The notes: generated from the letters alone by a model not told the origin. DNA of 64,000 nucleotides from Acanthosepion lycidas (GCA_963932145.1 OZ010573.1:94238784-94302783), one strand, 5' to 3'. Counted from the first letter of the stretch, positions 25,156 to 37,224 are shown. Made by a program: numbers and translations.

Positions 25156-26370
25156 GTTTTTTTAGTATATTTAATGTCATATTTCCTATGAATCTTCGGC
25201 TAAAAATGTTGGGAAAAAATGATATATTATAGTGTAAGTGTGCGTAAAATGAGAGATTATAACGCAACTGGCGTTGGATGCATTACAAAATTCTTAGGAA
25301 TCATGGTCAAGCAAGACAGTTTGTACGTACGCACAGACATATACATCAGTGTTGAAGGGTGACTTGGCATGGGTTCGGGAATAATTTTTCATATACGGCC
25401 TACCGTAATGTTTCGTCACCTATTTTTTATCTGTCAACAACTCTACAAACAACTTGGTATTTCAACAGCTGATTAAGAAAATGAGTCCCTCCACCACACA
25501 AAAAGTTGTTTTTCATTTTTAAGAAAAAGATTAAGTAATTTTGGTTTAATCTTGTTCGCAATTCATCAAATTAATCTTAATTTCTTTGACAGCCATCATA
25601 TTGCCCCTTTAATTAATGGTAAACATTTTTTCCTTGAGTTAATGTTGATTAGCGACTGTTCTCTGTATCCTGGACAGGCGATTAAAGCGACAAATATGTT
25701 ATTACTTTGTATATGTCACAGATCCTATGAAAATAAAAAAGTTATTCTTTCTGATAGAGTTAAATTTTTTAGATATAATTTAGTTCATTATTCAGTTGGT
25801 CAAGTCGGCTTTCAATTTTTGTTAGAATAAATATGTAGCACCAGTGATGATGGAAGAGTGAGGAACTTAATGTTGAAATTGTTCTTTGAACCATTAATTT
25901 TTTAATGTTGAGAAATACCTTAACACTTTTGTAACTAATTTAATGTTAAATAAAGTGATTGCTACGTAGGTTAAATAATAAATTAAAGCCAAAAGGTTAT
26001 GTTGGTCCTTCCTGCTGTCGATAGAATCTCAGCAGAATAATAATGATTCTTGACGATTCCTCCTCTCCAAGAATCCTGTGGCACTTAATACCGCGTTACA
26101 TCAGGAAAAACAGTAGGAAAAATTCATATGAAATGAACCTGTCTATAATTGAATTTATGACTGATAATGCTAAATTGAAATTGACTTGTAATCTGGAAAA
26201 GGAACCAGTGAATTTGCTAATGCTATAACGAGAATGTTAAAAGCCGTCTTACTGAAAATTTTCCGACTTGATAAGGAATGCATGAGAATTTTTTCATACT
26301 AAGAGATTCGGACTTTTATCGGATAAATGGGTCGTTTTGAAAATATATACAGTTCGGCAAAATTTCTATC
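25156..26370. other. unrecognised sequence
   Basis: A 92-residue frame at 25552-25830 (plus) has no recognised domain. Nothing else identified. Confidence 0.4.
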
Positions 26371-26374
26371 TCTG

Positions 26375-26502
26375 ATTCTCTCTCTCTCTCTCTCACTACC
26401 CACGCACACGCAAATGCACACACACACACATACACACACATACACACACACTCTCTCTCTCTCTCACATACACACACACTGACACATATATATATATATA
26501 TA
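26375..26502. repeat. (TC)n/(CA)n/(TA)n compound microsatellite
   Basis: CT-rich and CA-rich tracts alternate and end in a short TA tract. Confidence 0.93.
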
Positions 26503-26515
26503 ATTTATTATAATT

Positions 26516-26705
26516 TTATCATATAGACAAAAACAGTTTGCTCCCTTTGTTTCGATGCATTTCAACTGCACCTCGACAGGTGAGTCTAAAAACAGAATTG
26601 TTCATAACCATTTTCGTTTCTCACTCGTCGAGGTGCAGTTGAAATGTACCGAAACAAAGTTGCATATTTGTAGTGATTAAACTGATTTTATCTATGATAT
26701 GATAA
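26516..26705. repeat. fold-back element with 33-bp arms
   Basis: The arms at 26545-26577 and 26627-26659 match as inverted repeats with two mismatches, and weaker complementarity extends outwards (tatcata..., cagttt). Read from the minus strand, the left arm gives CTGTCGA, G, GTGC, loop, GCAT, CGAAAC. This is again close to the hammerhead-like plan seen at 9854 and 24751. No coding capacity. Confidence 0.8.
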
Positions 26706-26807
26706 AGTTAATATAAATAATTATCGCTCTACTATAGGTATCGAGTCCTATTTTTGGATTAATCCTGTGAACGTTAGAATGTATATATTACATTTGTTCT
26801 CTTTGCA

Positions 26808-26815
<8 letters not shown>

Positions 26816-26887
<72 letters not shown>
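26816..26887. repeat. (TA)n array
   Basis: A pure TA tract of about 72 bp. Confidence 0.97.
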
Positions 26888-26889
<2 letters not shown>

Positions 26890-27120
26890 CATGAATCATT
26901 CATACAAAAAACAGATATAGAGGTTAATGATTTAAATGGCGAGAATACATCTTCGCAAACAATTTTAAACAAAGTACATTAACCTCGTACTGTTTATAAA
27001 TTCCAGTTGCATAAGGGTTTTTTTAGTTTTTTTACAAGCTTTCGTCTGTTCCTACAGACATCATCAAGTGTGGAAATAGATTTGCTTTTGTTTTTTACTT
27101 CTTGGTAATAACAGGACAAC
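26888..27120. repeat. dispersed repeat, paralogue of 63369-63640
   Basis: Shared blocks are catgaatcattcataca, attaatgattaaatggcgag (here with small changes), catcttcgc and a stem-loop at 27039-27067. The stem-loop reads on the minus strand TTGATGA, T, GTCTG, loop, CAGAC, GAAAG. It begins right after the (TA)n array. The 63-kb copy has an extra inverted arm. Confidence 0.75.
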
Positions 27121-27640
27121 GAAAATATAAATGTAATCCGAAAAAAAATATTTTTAGAAAAAAAGAATTCTCTTATTACCATATTAGTGCAAAAACGCAC
27201 AATCTTAAAATTTAAAAATTCAACCTCAGCGTTGCGACCGCACGTTCCAAAAATTTTTCTTACAATTAACAATAACTCATTTCTAAATTGTTAAAGAAAG
27301 AAATCATTTCTAGATTGTTAAAGAAAGAAGTCATTTCGGTAATACGATGTTTGCAAAGATCCGTACAATAAAGAAATTATTGGTCGTTTTCTGTGGAAAA
27401 CTCTGGCTGAAAAAATTAAAAAATTAAACATTTTATCAGTAAGAGACTGGGAAAAGAATGTAAAAAAAAAATAAATGCACTGTAGTTATTGAAATTTAAT
27501 CTTTTACTTTATAAAATTACAAAAACAATCTCATTTTAAGTTGTTTCTTTAAGAAATTCAGGGTGGTCCTAAATGTTTTGGTTGTAGTATGCACACATAT
27601 ATAAATACACCCGACCAATTGTATTTATCGTTCATTACAC
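27121..27640. other. unrecognised sequence
   Basis: No feature recognised. Confidence 0.4.
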
Positions 27641-27723
27641 AAATATACACACTACACACGCGCATACCTACACAGACTACACACACTGCACACACACACA
27701 CACAAACTGCACACACTGCACAC

Positions 27724-27820
<97 letters not shown>

Positions 27821-27915
27821 AATCCACTCACACGTTGAGAAATATATACATATATATGTGAATGTGTGTGCGTGTATATATGCGTGTGCGTGTATATATC
27901 CGTGTGTGCGTGTGT
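27641..27915. repeat. compound (CA)n/(CG)n/(TA)n/(TG)n microsatellite
   Basis: CA-rich repeats with CTGCA interruptions precede a short alternating CG stretch. A TA tract (27753-27806) and TG-rich repeats follow. Confidence 0.95.
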
Positions 27916-28062
27916 ATTTGTGCATGTTTCCGTTTACGTGCATCTACATCTATGTGCTTGTATATTTGTGTGATAATATGTTGGTAACTTTGTATCATTT
28001 CAAAAACTGTTTCGTACCTAGCATGTTATAGATACTACATATTTCCGCGGCTTAAACTGTGC

Positions 28063-28065
<3 letters not shown>

Positions 28066-28111
<46 letters not shown>
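28066..28111. repeat. (TA)n array
   Basis: A TA tract of about 46 bp. Confidence 0.95.
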
Positions 28112-28114
<3 letters not shown>

Positions 28115-28303
28115 AAAAAGTGATGACTAATGTAGTCTATGTATATGATTCCACCATCTTATTCATATTTGTCCCTTGCTCCTGTCAGATCTTTGGTGAG
28201 TCGCTGATAACTCGTTCTTATTCCCTTGGCTAGTATTTTAATAGGATTATGCATACAAGAATATAAGATGAAATATATTTAATAATAATAATAATAATAA
28301 TAG

Positions 28304-28341
<38 letters not shown>

Positions 28342-28600
28342 GGGATGATAAAAATGGAAACTTGGAAATAATGTCGATATTTTCTGCGACAGTTTGGTGA
28401 TCAGAATGCATCTAATGATAATAATGACTATAAAATTATTACTAGTCGTAATGAAAAAAGGTGAAGTCTTATCATGGATGACTGGTAGATTTATAAATGA
28501 ATATCATACATTTTTTAGAGAAAAGTTGTCTTGCACAAAACGGTGAATCAATATTCAGCTGCTAAGTCAGTTGGTTTACTGTGACCTGTGAACCAATCTT
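28112..28600. repeat. unrecognised sequence with an (AAT)n array
   Basis: The (AAT)n tract at about 28277-28338 has one GG interruption. I see no LINE remnant next to it. The remainder is unrecognised. Confidence 0.6.
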
Positions 28601-28604
28601 TCTC

Positions 28605-29165
28605 ACCGGAATCTATCTTACATATCTATAAATCTACCATTTGTCCATGCTTAGAATAGTGCAGTCACATATGGTCCGGTGCCCCTGCTATTTACATCGA
28701 TCTCCTTAATAAAATCCAAAGAAAATCAGCAATATTATTGGTCTTGATCTGACGACTCAACTTCAGTAACTTCCCCAACACCATAAGATTGTATGCCTGT
28801 TACTTTTCTTTAAATACTTTCATTGTTCGGCTGATCTCTTCGCTATGGTATGTAGTCTCTTAAAATTTAAGCGCAGTACTAGATGGGTGTCGAGATCTCA
28901 TCAATTTTTATTTGAGCTAGTTACATGTAATCATAAATTCTATGTCAACATCTTTTCTCGCATTTCTCGATGGAGAACTCCCATCCGACTCCATGCTTTC
29001 CAGCTAACTTCAGTCTCCAAAATTTAAATCCAATGTTAATCGTTATCAGCTGTCACCTAATTATTCTAATATTGTTGTCGATTCTTACTAATGTTTCTAT
29101 GCTCTAGTGCATCCATAGCCATTAGTCCGTTACGTCTTAGTGGCTTTACTAACTTACTTGGCGTC
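28605..29165 (+). mobile_element. jockey/CR1-group LINE, C-terminal fragment
   Basis: Plus-strand pieces are SPESILHIYKSTICPCLE, HIWSGAPAIYIDLLNKIQRK and a decayed end with PKFKSNVNRYQLSP. These correspond to the end of the RT ORF after the catalytic core. It is tail to tail with the minus copy that begins at 29183. Confidence 0.8.
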
Positions 29166-29182
29166 AAATCTTTTATTATTTT

Positions 29183-31985
29183 TTTTAAGCATTTCACTCC
29201 AAGCAAGGTGGAGAGCCACAAGCACGCAAGGGGTTACAGAGAGTGAAAGTAAGAGTAAAGAGGGGTGTTTGAGGAAAGGATAAAGAGAAGAACGGGGATC
29301 AAGTCATCATAAGATGTCGATTTTTATTAACTTTACATTTCTGACGATTATAGTTATCAATGAAGCAAGGAAGAAGAGAGAAGTTCCATTGTCTGGAAGT
29401 GCTAGTGAAGAAGCTCTTGGAGTAGAAGAGGCTGTTACATATAACATTTCGACAGTAAAAGAGAGGGTCCTTGGAGCCAACCTAGTAGCACGTTTAAATT
29501 CATGTAGTTGTGGTATCAGTGAAAGCAGCTCCCCAGAGCAGTTGCCATGAAAAATTGTAGAAAAGAGAGAGGGAAACCATATCACGTCTATGAGAAAGTG
29601 ACTAGATTCGAGATCCTAGATCTGGACCTATCACATTTTTCGAGAACCTCAAGATGAACATCGACGGATACCAGACCATATATGGCAACAGTATTCAATG
29701 AAAGGAAGAACGGTAGATTTTCAGCTTTGAAGGATGGACTCAGACGCGAATAACCTTCTGGCGCTACACAGAAAACTAACTTTCCTTGCGATATATGTAG
29801 CTATTGATTCAATGTTCCACCCCAGGTCAGTGGAGAATGTAAGACCAAGAAGGCGCAGAGAGAGGCTCTCGTGTAGTTGAGCATCAGCCATGCTGATAGT
29901 CAGAAAGGCGGTTTCTCTTTGGTGGGTAAATGAGAGCAGTTTCGTTTTGAAGGCATTAAACTTTTCATGCCATTTCCTGACAAGTCAAATACAGATTGGA
30001 GGACCTTTTTGAGACCATCGGCGAGGTTAACTATCAGCAATGCCGGATTTACTATTGAGACAGGAGTAAATTAAGTGTCGCCTGCGTAGACGCGTACGTG
30101 AGAACTGATGACACCGGGAAGATCATTGATGAAGATTAGAAACAGTATAGGCCTTCAGGAACCGTAGCGTTCGTATGAAATGAACTGGAGGGGAATCTGA
30201 TTAGCACGAACTTCATTTCACGCTTTGCCAGGAATGATTAGATTAAATTAAATAATCTTCCTGTAATATTATACCTCTGAATTTTACGTAGAAGGCCGGC
30301 ATGTCAAACCCTTCAAACGCTGTTATTATCTAGAGCTTGGTATACAAATTCAGTCATGGCTGTAAGCACATGAAAGGTAGAGCGGGCAAAGCGGAAACCA
30401 TATTGTTTGTCAGAGAGTAGACCATGGGTAGTGTGGTGCTTAACCAATTCGGCATTGATTAAAGCCTCAAAGACTTTGCCGAAGAGTTGTAAGAGACTGA
30501 TAGAACGGTAGTTAGATGGGTCAGAAGGGTCTATAGAATTCTTAAAAACAGGGACAATAGATGAGAACTATCAACAGGCCGGAAAGCAAGAGTCACTGAG
30601 GCAATAGTTATATAGTTTAGAGAGAACTGGATCCAGCTCAGGAGTACATTTCTTTAGGACTACTGCTGGTATCCGGTCACCACTACTTTCTTTATGAGAG
30701 TCTAATTTAGAGATGGTTTCCAATACTACCGACGGGGATTTGCTCATCGCACTCAATAAAGCCTCAATTCTTTCAGGAAAACTAGGTGTATGTACACCGT
30801 ACAAGTCGAGTGCTGAGTTGGATGAGAGTTTTCGAGCAAAGCATTCGGCTTTATAAGCTGTGGAAGTTAGGACTTGAATAGAGGAGGGATTCGGCATTTA
30901 CAGTTGTTCAGCACAATCTTGCAGAGCCGCCAATAATCTTTAAACTTGCGAGATGCAATATGTTGTTTCATTCTATCAGCAAGTGGTAACTTTCCTTCAT
31001 TGAGGACACGCTTGCACTCATTACGAGCATAGACAAAGAGACGTCAGTTGCAATCAAACATGTCGCTCCGTTATAGACGGAAGAAGTGATTCCTATGGGC
31101 TATAGCATCTGAGCAAGCAGCTGAGAACCAAGCAGATGTGAGCAATTTAACTTGGTATTTTCTTGCTGGGACGGAAGCCGCAATGAGCAAACTTAGACGT
31201 ACATTTTTGAAAGGGATGATTAAAAACCACATTCCAAGTGACGTCGCGAAGGAAACACGGAACGAATCCCAGTCTGTGCGTTGATATTCTGTTAGTAGGA
31301 GGTTCTTGGCTAGAGGGGGGAAGAAGATATTAACAAACACTACTGCGTAACCAGAGAGGCCAGTAGGGCAGAGCTGTGCAGCACGACAAGACTCGTAAGT
31401 GGATGTAAAACAGAGATCGAGAAGGGAAGTGTTACCGTAATGGTTACTGGGGAAACGTCTAGTGAGTGATTGAGTGTTTGAAATGTTAACGGTTTGGATG
31501 CCAGCGAGGTCAGATACAGAGTGATAAGGTGGGCGTTAAATTCACAGGACACGAATATGTGTACAATCGAATGTGAGATTGCCTTGTCTATATTATCGGA
31601 AATGATAGCGAGTACATCACAATCTTGAAAGGAAAGGGGAACGATAGAGAAATAAGAGACAGCTTAGTGAATTGATGAGCGATAAAGGAAGATACATATA
31701 TGAATGGTCTTGAGATTCTAAACAAAATTCCTTAACCAGCGGGAAATGATCGCAGACATATACTCCCAGGCCATGGATGAAGATTTTAGAATCATTTCAA
31801 AGGCGAGGAAGGCAACCGGGAATAGGAAAATCAGAGGAAAGAATCGACGAGTCAAGGATAGTCTCGCAGCAATTTCAGGCAACTTTTCGAAGAGGAACGA
31901 TTCCACACCTCAGAAATTGGTACGAATATTACAGATGTTGGAGAAGGAAATGTTCAATTGTTTAGTAATTATTTTTGAGCTTGTT
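29183..31985 (-). mobile_element. jockey/CR1-group LINE, longest copy in the window (2.8 kb)
   Basis: From the 3' end (ttcactccaagcaaggtgga at 29192), minus-strand pieces run upstream as follows. C-terminus ELLSLIPQLHEFKRATRLAP (29307-29585). RT palm FLIFINDLPGVISSHVRVYA, with GDT in place of the catalytic DDT (about 30060-30145). Fingers GKVFEALINAELVKH and LLSDKQYGFRFARST (about 30400-30500). Linker SYSxx-KLSSNSALDLYGVHTPS region (30571-30897). Endonuclease end with YQRTDWDSFRVSFATSLG and VPARKYQVKLLTSAWFSAAC (31071-31340). A decayed endonuclease start extends to about 31985. Many stops and the lost catalytic Asp show it is dead. Confidence 0.88.
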
Positions 31986-32620
31986 TAAGTTAATATTTTT
32001 GTTTGTTTATGGCCATATTGAGTTATGTTGGTAAGGAAAACGCTTAATATTAGCAGATTGTCATCGTATGTGACATGGGCAGAAAGGAACTGGCGCAGAC
32101 AGCAATATAATGTGGCCTCAGGGTTTCCGATGAGAGGTCTGTGCATGGACACACTTCCACGCGCGACGTGGCACTGCAATAATCTCGATATTATGAAACT
32201 GTTGATCAGAGAAGCCTCACAAGACATTATGGGCTCCTAAATACCAGTCAAGAACAGCAATCAGAAAACTGCCAACCGGATATCGTCAGTATGAAGAGGC
32301 GTTGCCACAAACCGAATATATTACACTAAATTCACGCCAACCCTACTACTGAGGTCATAGAAAAGGAAAGGAACCAAGAACTCCTTAATAAACAGGAAAC
32401 AATGGATGAGCATCTAATCCTGTTCAAGAGCAGGAGTATTGATCGGGAGATAGGAAACACTAACTACTAGAAAAAAAAACAAACAAACAAACAAGAAATC
32501 GGTCAACTAAGTGCATGACATCTAGAGAAGTTATTGTTGAAAAGAACGAGTTTCACTCAGAAAAATTACATGCAGAGCCAAGATAGGATCCGCGGAGGCC
32601 AGGCACGAAATATGTATGTA
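31986..32620. other. unrecognised sequence
   Basis: Frames at 32025-32240 have no recognised domain. No repeat recognised. Confidence 0.4.
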
Positions 32621-33420
32621 TACATTGCGTGCCAAATTATTATCGAGATAACTTTTTTCTAATATTTCAAAAACCGCCCAATCAATTCACACAAAATTTT
32701 CACACAAGGTTGGAAACACTGACCTGCGTAATCACTGAAATTTGAGTACTGATCTACATCATGTAAACAAACTGGCGCCATATTCTTTATCAGCACGGTA
32801 ATTTGAGCGTGCCAAATTATTAGAAAGGTTTAATAAAATTCCCAGAATTGAGAAAACAAAACGTTTATTGATGTTGAACATGAATCTTTATGATCAAAAG
32901 AAGCTAATAAATAAGATAATGAAACAAATAATAACAGATACAAACCAAGGCACAGTTTTAAACAAATTAATAGGGAATGTGCTTTCCCTGTTTTGAAATT
33001 ACTTGAAGAAGTCAACGATCCATAGAATTTGTTAATTGTAGGATGTCATATGCCGCGAGATATGTCAAGAATTGCTTCCCACAACTCAGTGTTGATCCTG
33101 AATTGTCATCAATTGACGTACAGTCTTCACTTCATGATACTTCAAAGGTTTTCGATTGGGTTAAAATCAGGAGAATTTGCTGGCCACTTCATTTTTCGAG
33201 GTCCATTGAAGCCTAACTGTTTCAAATATTCAGTAGTCTTGTGAGAAGCATGTGAGGGAGCATTATCTTACATAAAAACAATGGCCCTTCTGAAGGCAAC
33301 CCTTTGCCTTTTCATCCACGGTTCAAGATGCTCCTTCATAAATGCTATGTATGCATCAGCAGTCATTTTGACACTATCTGGTACTCTCCATGGGTCAGCT
33401 TAAGGTATGGATAGGGAAAA
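32621..33420 (-). mobile_element. Tc1-like DNA transposon, 3' half, DD37E spacing
   Basis: The minus strand encodes the transposase C-terminal half. It carries MTADAYIAFMKEHLEPWMKR, FM-stop-DNAPSHASHK (catalytic Asp codon at 33265-33267), KWPANSPDFNPIENL (catalytic Glu at 33151-33153), then ELWEAILDISRGI. Thirty-seven residues lie between that Asp and Glu (DD37E). In-frame stops inactivate it. The outer end carries two identical copies of gcgtgccaaattatta, at 32627-32642 and 32807-32822, 180 bp apart. This is like the IR/DR ends of some Tc1-like elements. The N-terminal half and the opposite end are missing beyond 33420. Confidence 0.88.
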
Positions 33421-34020
33421 CTGAAACTGAAATATAAAGTTTCAACTTAGTTTAAGTGCTAACATGCAATTACCGCTGAAGACGACACTCGACGTCTGTG
33501 AGCCATGAATAAAAACAATGTCCAATGCTTGCATGAGCCACAAAAATCAAGGATTTAATATTCAAAGTTTTCAAAAAGAGGGTAGAATAAATTCACTTCA
33601 ATTAAAAAATTAGTACTGAGTAAAAAAAAATTGAATAGGTATATAAAATTATTATAGAATGAAATTCAAAGAGATATATGTAAGTAGGCAACGGTATTAT
33701 TTTTCACGTGGCTTCGTTGACGAAAATTATAAAAAAGAGAGTAAGAGAGTATGAAATAAATAAACATCTATATTGATTTATATGCATGGGTTGAAAATCG
33801 TAATGTGAATAAATATATAGAAGAATATATAAGAATATATACAATCAGTCTGGTCTTCCTATCTGCAATGATTTTTAGATGTCATTTTTGTACACATTGA
33901 TAATTTCAAAGGTTTTATTTAATAAAAAGTGTTGGTATTATATGTGATAGTGAAATTATTTTCATTGTTTCTGAGAAGGATGATGATCGAAGGACACATC
34001 TAACATTGTCTATAGTATGA
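33421..34020. other. unrecognised AT-rich sequence
   Basis: No feature recognised. Confidence 0.4.
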
Positions 34021-34400
34021 TTAGGTTAGTTGAAATGTGCTATAATATAGAATAATTATAGTTATCTCTAATTGTCTTTTCGTGATTGGTGGATCGGAAA
34101 GGAAATTCAGAGCCAGTCTCACCAACATAATTGTCTAGGTCACAGACATTGCAGGCAATAAGATAGACTATGTTGGGTTGTTGTAAGTAAGGTGAGGACT
34201 GTGAACTTTAACTTTTGACCCTGGTGGAATATAAGCTGTATAGGTGACAATGTACTTACATAATCGGCCTAATAGTTTGATACATGTTTTAATTGCCTCG
34301 GAGAGCATTTGGTTTCTCTTGGAAGATGTGAGTAGTAATAGTAAATTAGGGCTTGTCGTTTAGCGCTAAGTGGAGTTTCGCTGAATGCGTTAATGATTGG
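34021..34400 (-). mobile_element. Penelope-like element fragment (GIY-YIG endonuclease)
   Basis: The minus strand, with one frameshift near 34177, reads TAYIPPGSKVKVHS, then VYLIACNVCDLDNYVGETG followed by FPFRSTNHEK (about 34080-34180). The pattern VYLIxC..C...YVGET....R...H is that of the GIY-YIG endonuclease linked to Penelope-like reverse transcriptases. Here the GIY-type start is V-Y-L-I and the YIG-type end is Y-V-G. The preceding RT is not convincingly recognisable, so this is a 3' fragment. Confidence 0.72.
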
Positions 34401-34615
34401 CTGAACTAATATAAGATTTATGAAGTTAATTTTGACAGACTTATATACTTTACTTAGATTTATTTATATTAAGATTAAATCTAATGCTCTTGTATTTAGG
34501 AGCTATGTTTTATTTTATTTTATGTATGTTTTTGTAGACTATGTATAATGAGCAAGAAAGTATTTTATGGATTTTTGTATTATTTTTAGTAGGTAGTTTA
34601 TTTTTGGCGAAATTG
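34401..34615. other. unrecognised AT-rich sequence
   Basis: No feature recognised. Confidence 0.35.
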
Positions 34616-34619
34616 ATTA

Positions 34620-34740
34620 AAGAGTGAGTCTGTATAGTGATTTACTAAGCGTAGTTTAGCTGCGGCACAAGGCCAAAAGTATGGAGCTCCTAGTGAGGAT
34701 CGAACTCACTATTCAGTCGTAATTGATCTAGCGTGGTGTA
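34620..34740 (-). mobile_element. tRNA-derived SINE family A, 3' part
   Basis: The minus strand has gactgaatagtgagttcgatcc (shown here as two blocks: gactgaatag and gagttcgatcc), then ggccttgtgccgcagc and taaactacgcttagtaaatc. These are the same ordered blocks as at 10165-10300 and 51998-52260. Confidence 0.75.
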
Positions 34741-35290
34741 TCCCAACTTTTTGTTCAATTAAATTTCGAATATTATACTGAATTCATCTTTCATAGCAGG
34801 CAAACACTAAGGTATTAGTGAAAAAATAATTTTAATATTGTTTTCTTTTCTATTATAAATGACAATGATTAAAATGCTAAAAAAAAAAAAATGAGTTGCT
34901 TATTTTAATATTTTCAATGAAATGGTTGACTTTGGTGCTTACTGGTTAAGGCTCTTACTGCTTTGAACTAGTCCTAGATCCCCTCGTTTTGTAACATGCA
35001 GGCCGTTTCTTTATTTCGTAAGAACCTGTGTAACTGCATTGAAAACCCATTCAGCCATATAGGAGGTTGGAAAAGCATTGTAGAAGAGTGTTATAGCTTC
35101 CCACAGCTTTAGACACCTTTCAAAACTTTCCTTTTGTAGCCAATATTGAATAATTTTTGACAAATTGAAAAAAAAATGATAAATACCCACCACCCTTTTG
35201 ATTATGTTCATCCCTCCTAAATGAAATAAAAAACCTCAGTTCCCTCTTTCAACATAACAGAACCCACAAAGTTGCGCTAGCGCCCACGGT
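34741..35290. other. unrecognised sequence, possible tRNA-like head at about 34935-34980
   Basis: ttggtgcttactggttaagg resembles a tRNA D-arm/A-box, but I could not find a matching B box. Otherwise nothing recognised. Confidence 0.3.
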
Positions 35291-35525
35291 TGGAAACACT
35301 GATCTTGTGAGACAAGCTTGCTGACCATTGCACCACATCGAAGTACCCAAGTCTGTCTGTATGTATAACATAGTCCTTAGGATGCAAATATTTTTTTAAT
35401 GTGTAAGCATTGTTTACTATGTGTTATATTTAGCAATAAATAAGATGATAAGTGTTGTTTAGCTGTGGCACGAGGTCGAAATTACGGAGAAAGTATGACG
35501 ATCGAACTCACTATTCAGTCAAATG
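35291..35525 (-). mobile_element. tRNA-derived SINE family A, two pieces
   Basis: Minus-strand 35291-35345 has a tRNA-like head (gatgtggtgcaatggtcagc). Minus-strand 35445-35520 has the B-box region and the cgtgccacagctaaac-like tail. The pieces come from the same family but are separated, by decay or by two insertions. Confidence 0.65.
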
Positions 35526-36735
35526 TTTTTGATACATAAGCATTGTTTTATATCTTTTATCTTTGACACTATATGAGTGCTAATATATATGTCTTAGAGC
35601 TATAAAAACAAAAATCCGAAATGGTTTGAATTAGGGAACATCTCTTCAGTTTGAATGCAATTTAAATTCGCTTTTTCCATCGAAGCTTATTTTGGCAAAA
35701 TATCCCTTTTTCTTGGAACAAAATATCCTTTCTTTCTATCCGTGTGGATAATGTTTGTCAGAAAACGTGATCTAAACAAACGCCAGTGACTGACTTTCAA
35801 AATCAAATGATTACATGTTAACCTTTTATTTTAAGCACCAGAACAACATCAGTAAGACTTGAATGAAAGAGGCACGGAAATGTTATTCTTCGTTTTTAAG
35901 GTAGTCATACATCTCTCTAAATTTGTTTATGTATCTCTGAATACGCGTGGTACAAATTGAAATTTACGCATTGAATACTACATTAACTAATCACCGGACA
36001 AGATAAAATTCCATTTAAGGTTTTGCTTATTTATAAATTATAATTAAGTGATCTTCATTTTGTCTTTAGCTGCGAGGAAATTGTTCTATTTGCAATAATA
36101 ATTGATTCTTGTTAAACGGACCGAAAGCCTGAGCATGGCAAGTAGGGTCCTCTAAAGGAACGCAACGTTATTGTACAATGCTCTTCTGTTATGCGATCGA
36201 CCAAGTTGATTTCGTTCATTCTGTAAACCCATTCGTCCTGAAAATGATATTTCATTGAAAGGAACATCAGATGAAGGCAGAGTGGGAGAAAGAAATGGAA
36301 AGCTGACCTTATATATGAAATCGTAATGGAAATGAACACAGATTTCGCCAAGACCAGGAGAGTATAACGAGCCGACATTCAAATCAATAAAAGAAAAGTT
36401 TATATATATATATATACATTCAAATAACATATTCTGATTAATGTGTCACAGAATGACTTTCCTCCTTCCCCGGATATGATAAATCTATTGGCATATACCA
36501 CTGAATATATGATCCATTTTACATGACGAGATTCACAGTGCTCTTAGATACAGATACTCATCTTTATTTGTATTTAACTATTAAATTCCTATTAACCAAT
36601 TATGTATATTATTTTTAAAGATGGCTCAGTTTGTTATATATATATATATATTAAGATATTTTTATGTTTACACATTTTTTTTATAGATACAAATATTTAA
36701 GTAAATGCTCAGTTTATAATAAACAACAATTACCG
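35526..36735. other. unrecognised sequence
   Basis: Frames at 36112-36430 (minus) have no recognised domain. Short (TA)n tracts occur at 36403-36417 and 36634-36650. Confidence 0.4.
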
Positions 36736-36739
36736 GCCT

Positions 36740-36870
36740 GAATGTCCGAGAAATTTTCACAGAAAATATTCGTCCTCCGACAGGATTCGAACCTGTATTC
36801 TGTACAGAACCGTCATTTAGCTTGATATGCATTTACCGATTTGGCCACAGAGGCACGTTCGGTTAGCGAG
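36740..36870 (-). mobile_element. tRNA-derived SINE (family C)
   Basis: The minus strand reads cctctgtggccaaatcggta (D-arm and A box), a 40-base middle, then caggttcgaatcctgtcgga (T-arm and B box) and aggacg. Length and box spacing fit a tRNA head. The acceptor stem pairs poorly and the sequence continues into a body rather than a Pol III T-run. I call it a SINE head, not a functional tRNA gene. Confidence 0.65.
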
Positions 36871-37034
36871 GTCCAATTTACTGTATTTGAACTTCAATCT
36901 TCTATGAATCTCTCGCGTACATTCATATCTGTTCATGGCGTATCAAATGTAAATAAATGACGTCGCACATTATGAAATGGACAAAGTTCGAAAATTATTA
37001 AATAATGAAAATAATTGTATGACTTTGGCCATTT

Positions 37035-37035
<1 letters not shown>
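36871..37035. other. unrecognised sequence
   Basis: Nothing recognised. Confidence 0.35.

Positions 37036-37128
<93 letters not shown>
37036..37128. repeat. (CA)n-(TA)n microsatellite
   Basis: A CA tract passes into a TA tract. Confidence 0.96.
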
Positions 37129-37132
<4 letters not shown>

Positions 37133-37224
37133 CTTCGTGTAAAGATTGTCGCAGTTGTGTGTTGACATTAATATCCACTTTTCTATATACATAAGCTTTA
37201 TCCCTAATCTTGACCCCTTTAATC

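Noticed and set aside
31746..31988. Plus-strand open frames near 31.8 kb
   Set aside because: They are antisense to the decayed endonuclease start of the minus-strand LINE.
36740..36870. A functional tRNA gene on the minus strand
   Set aside because: The A and B boxes are present but the acceptor stem pairs poorly, and a SINE-like body follows in place of a T-run terminator.
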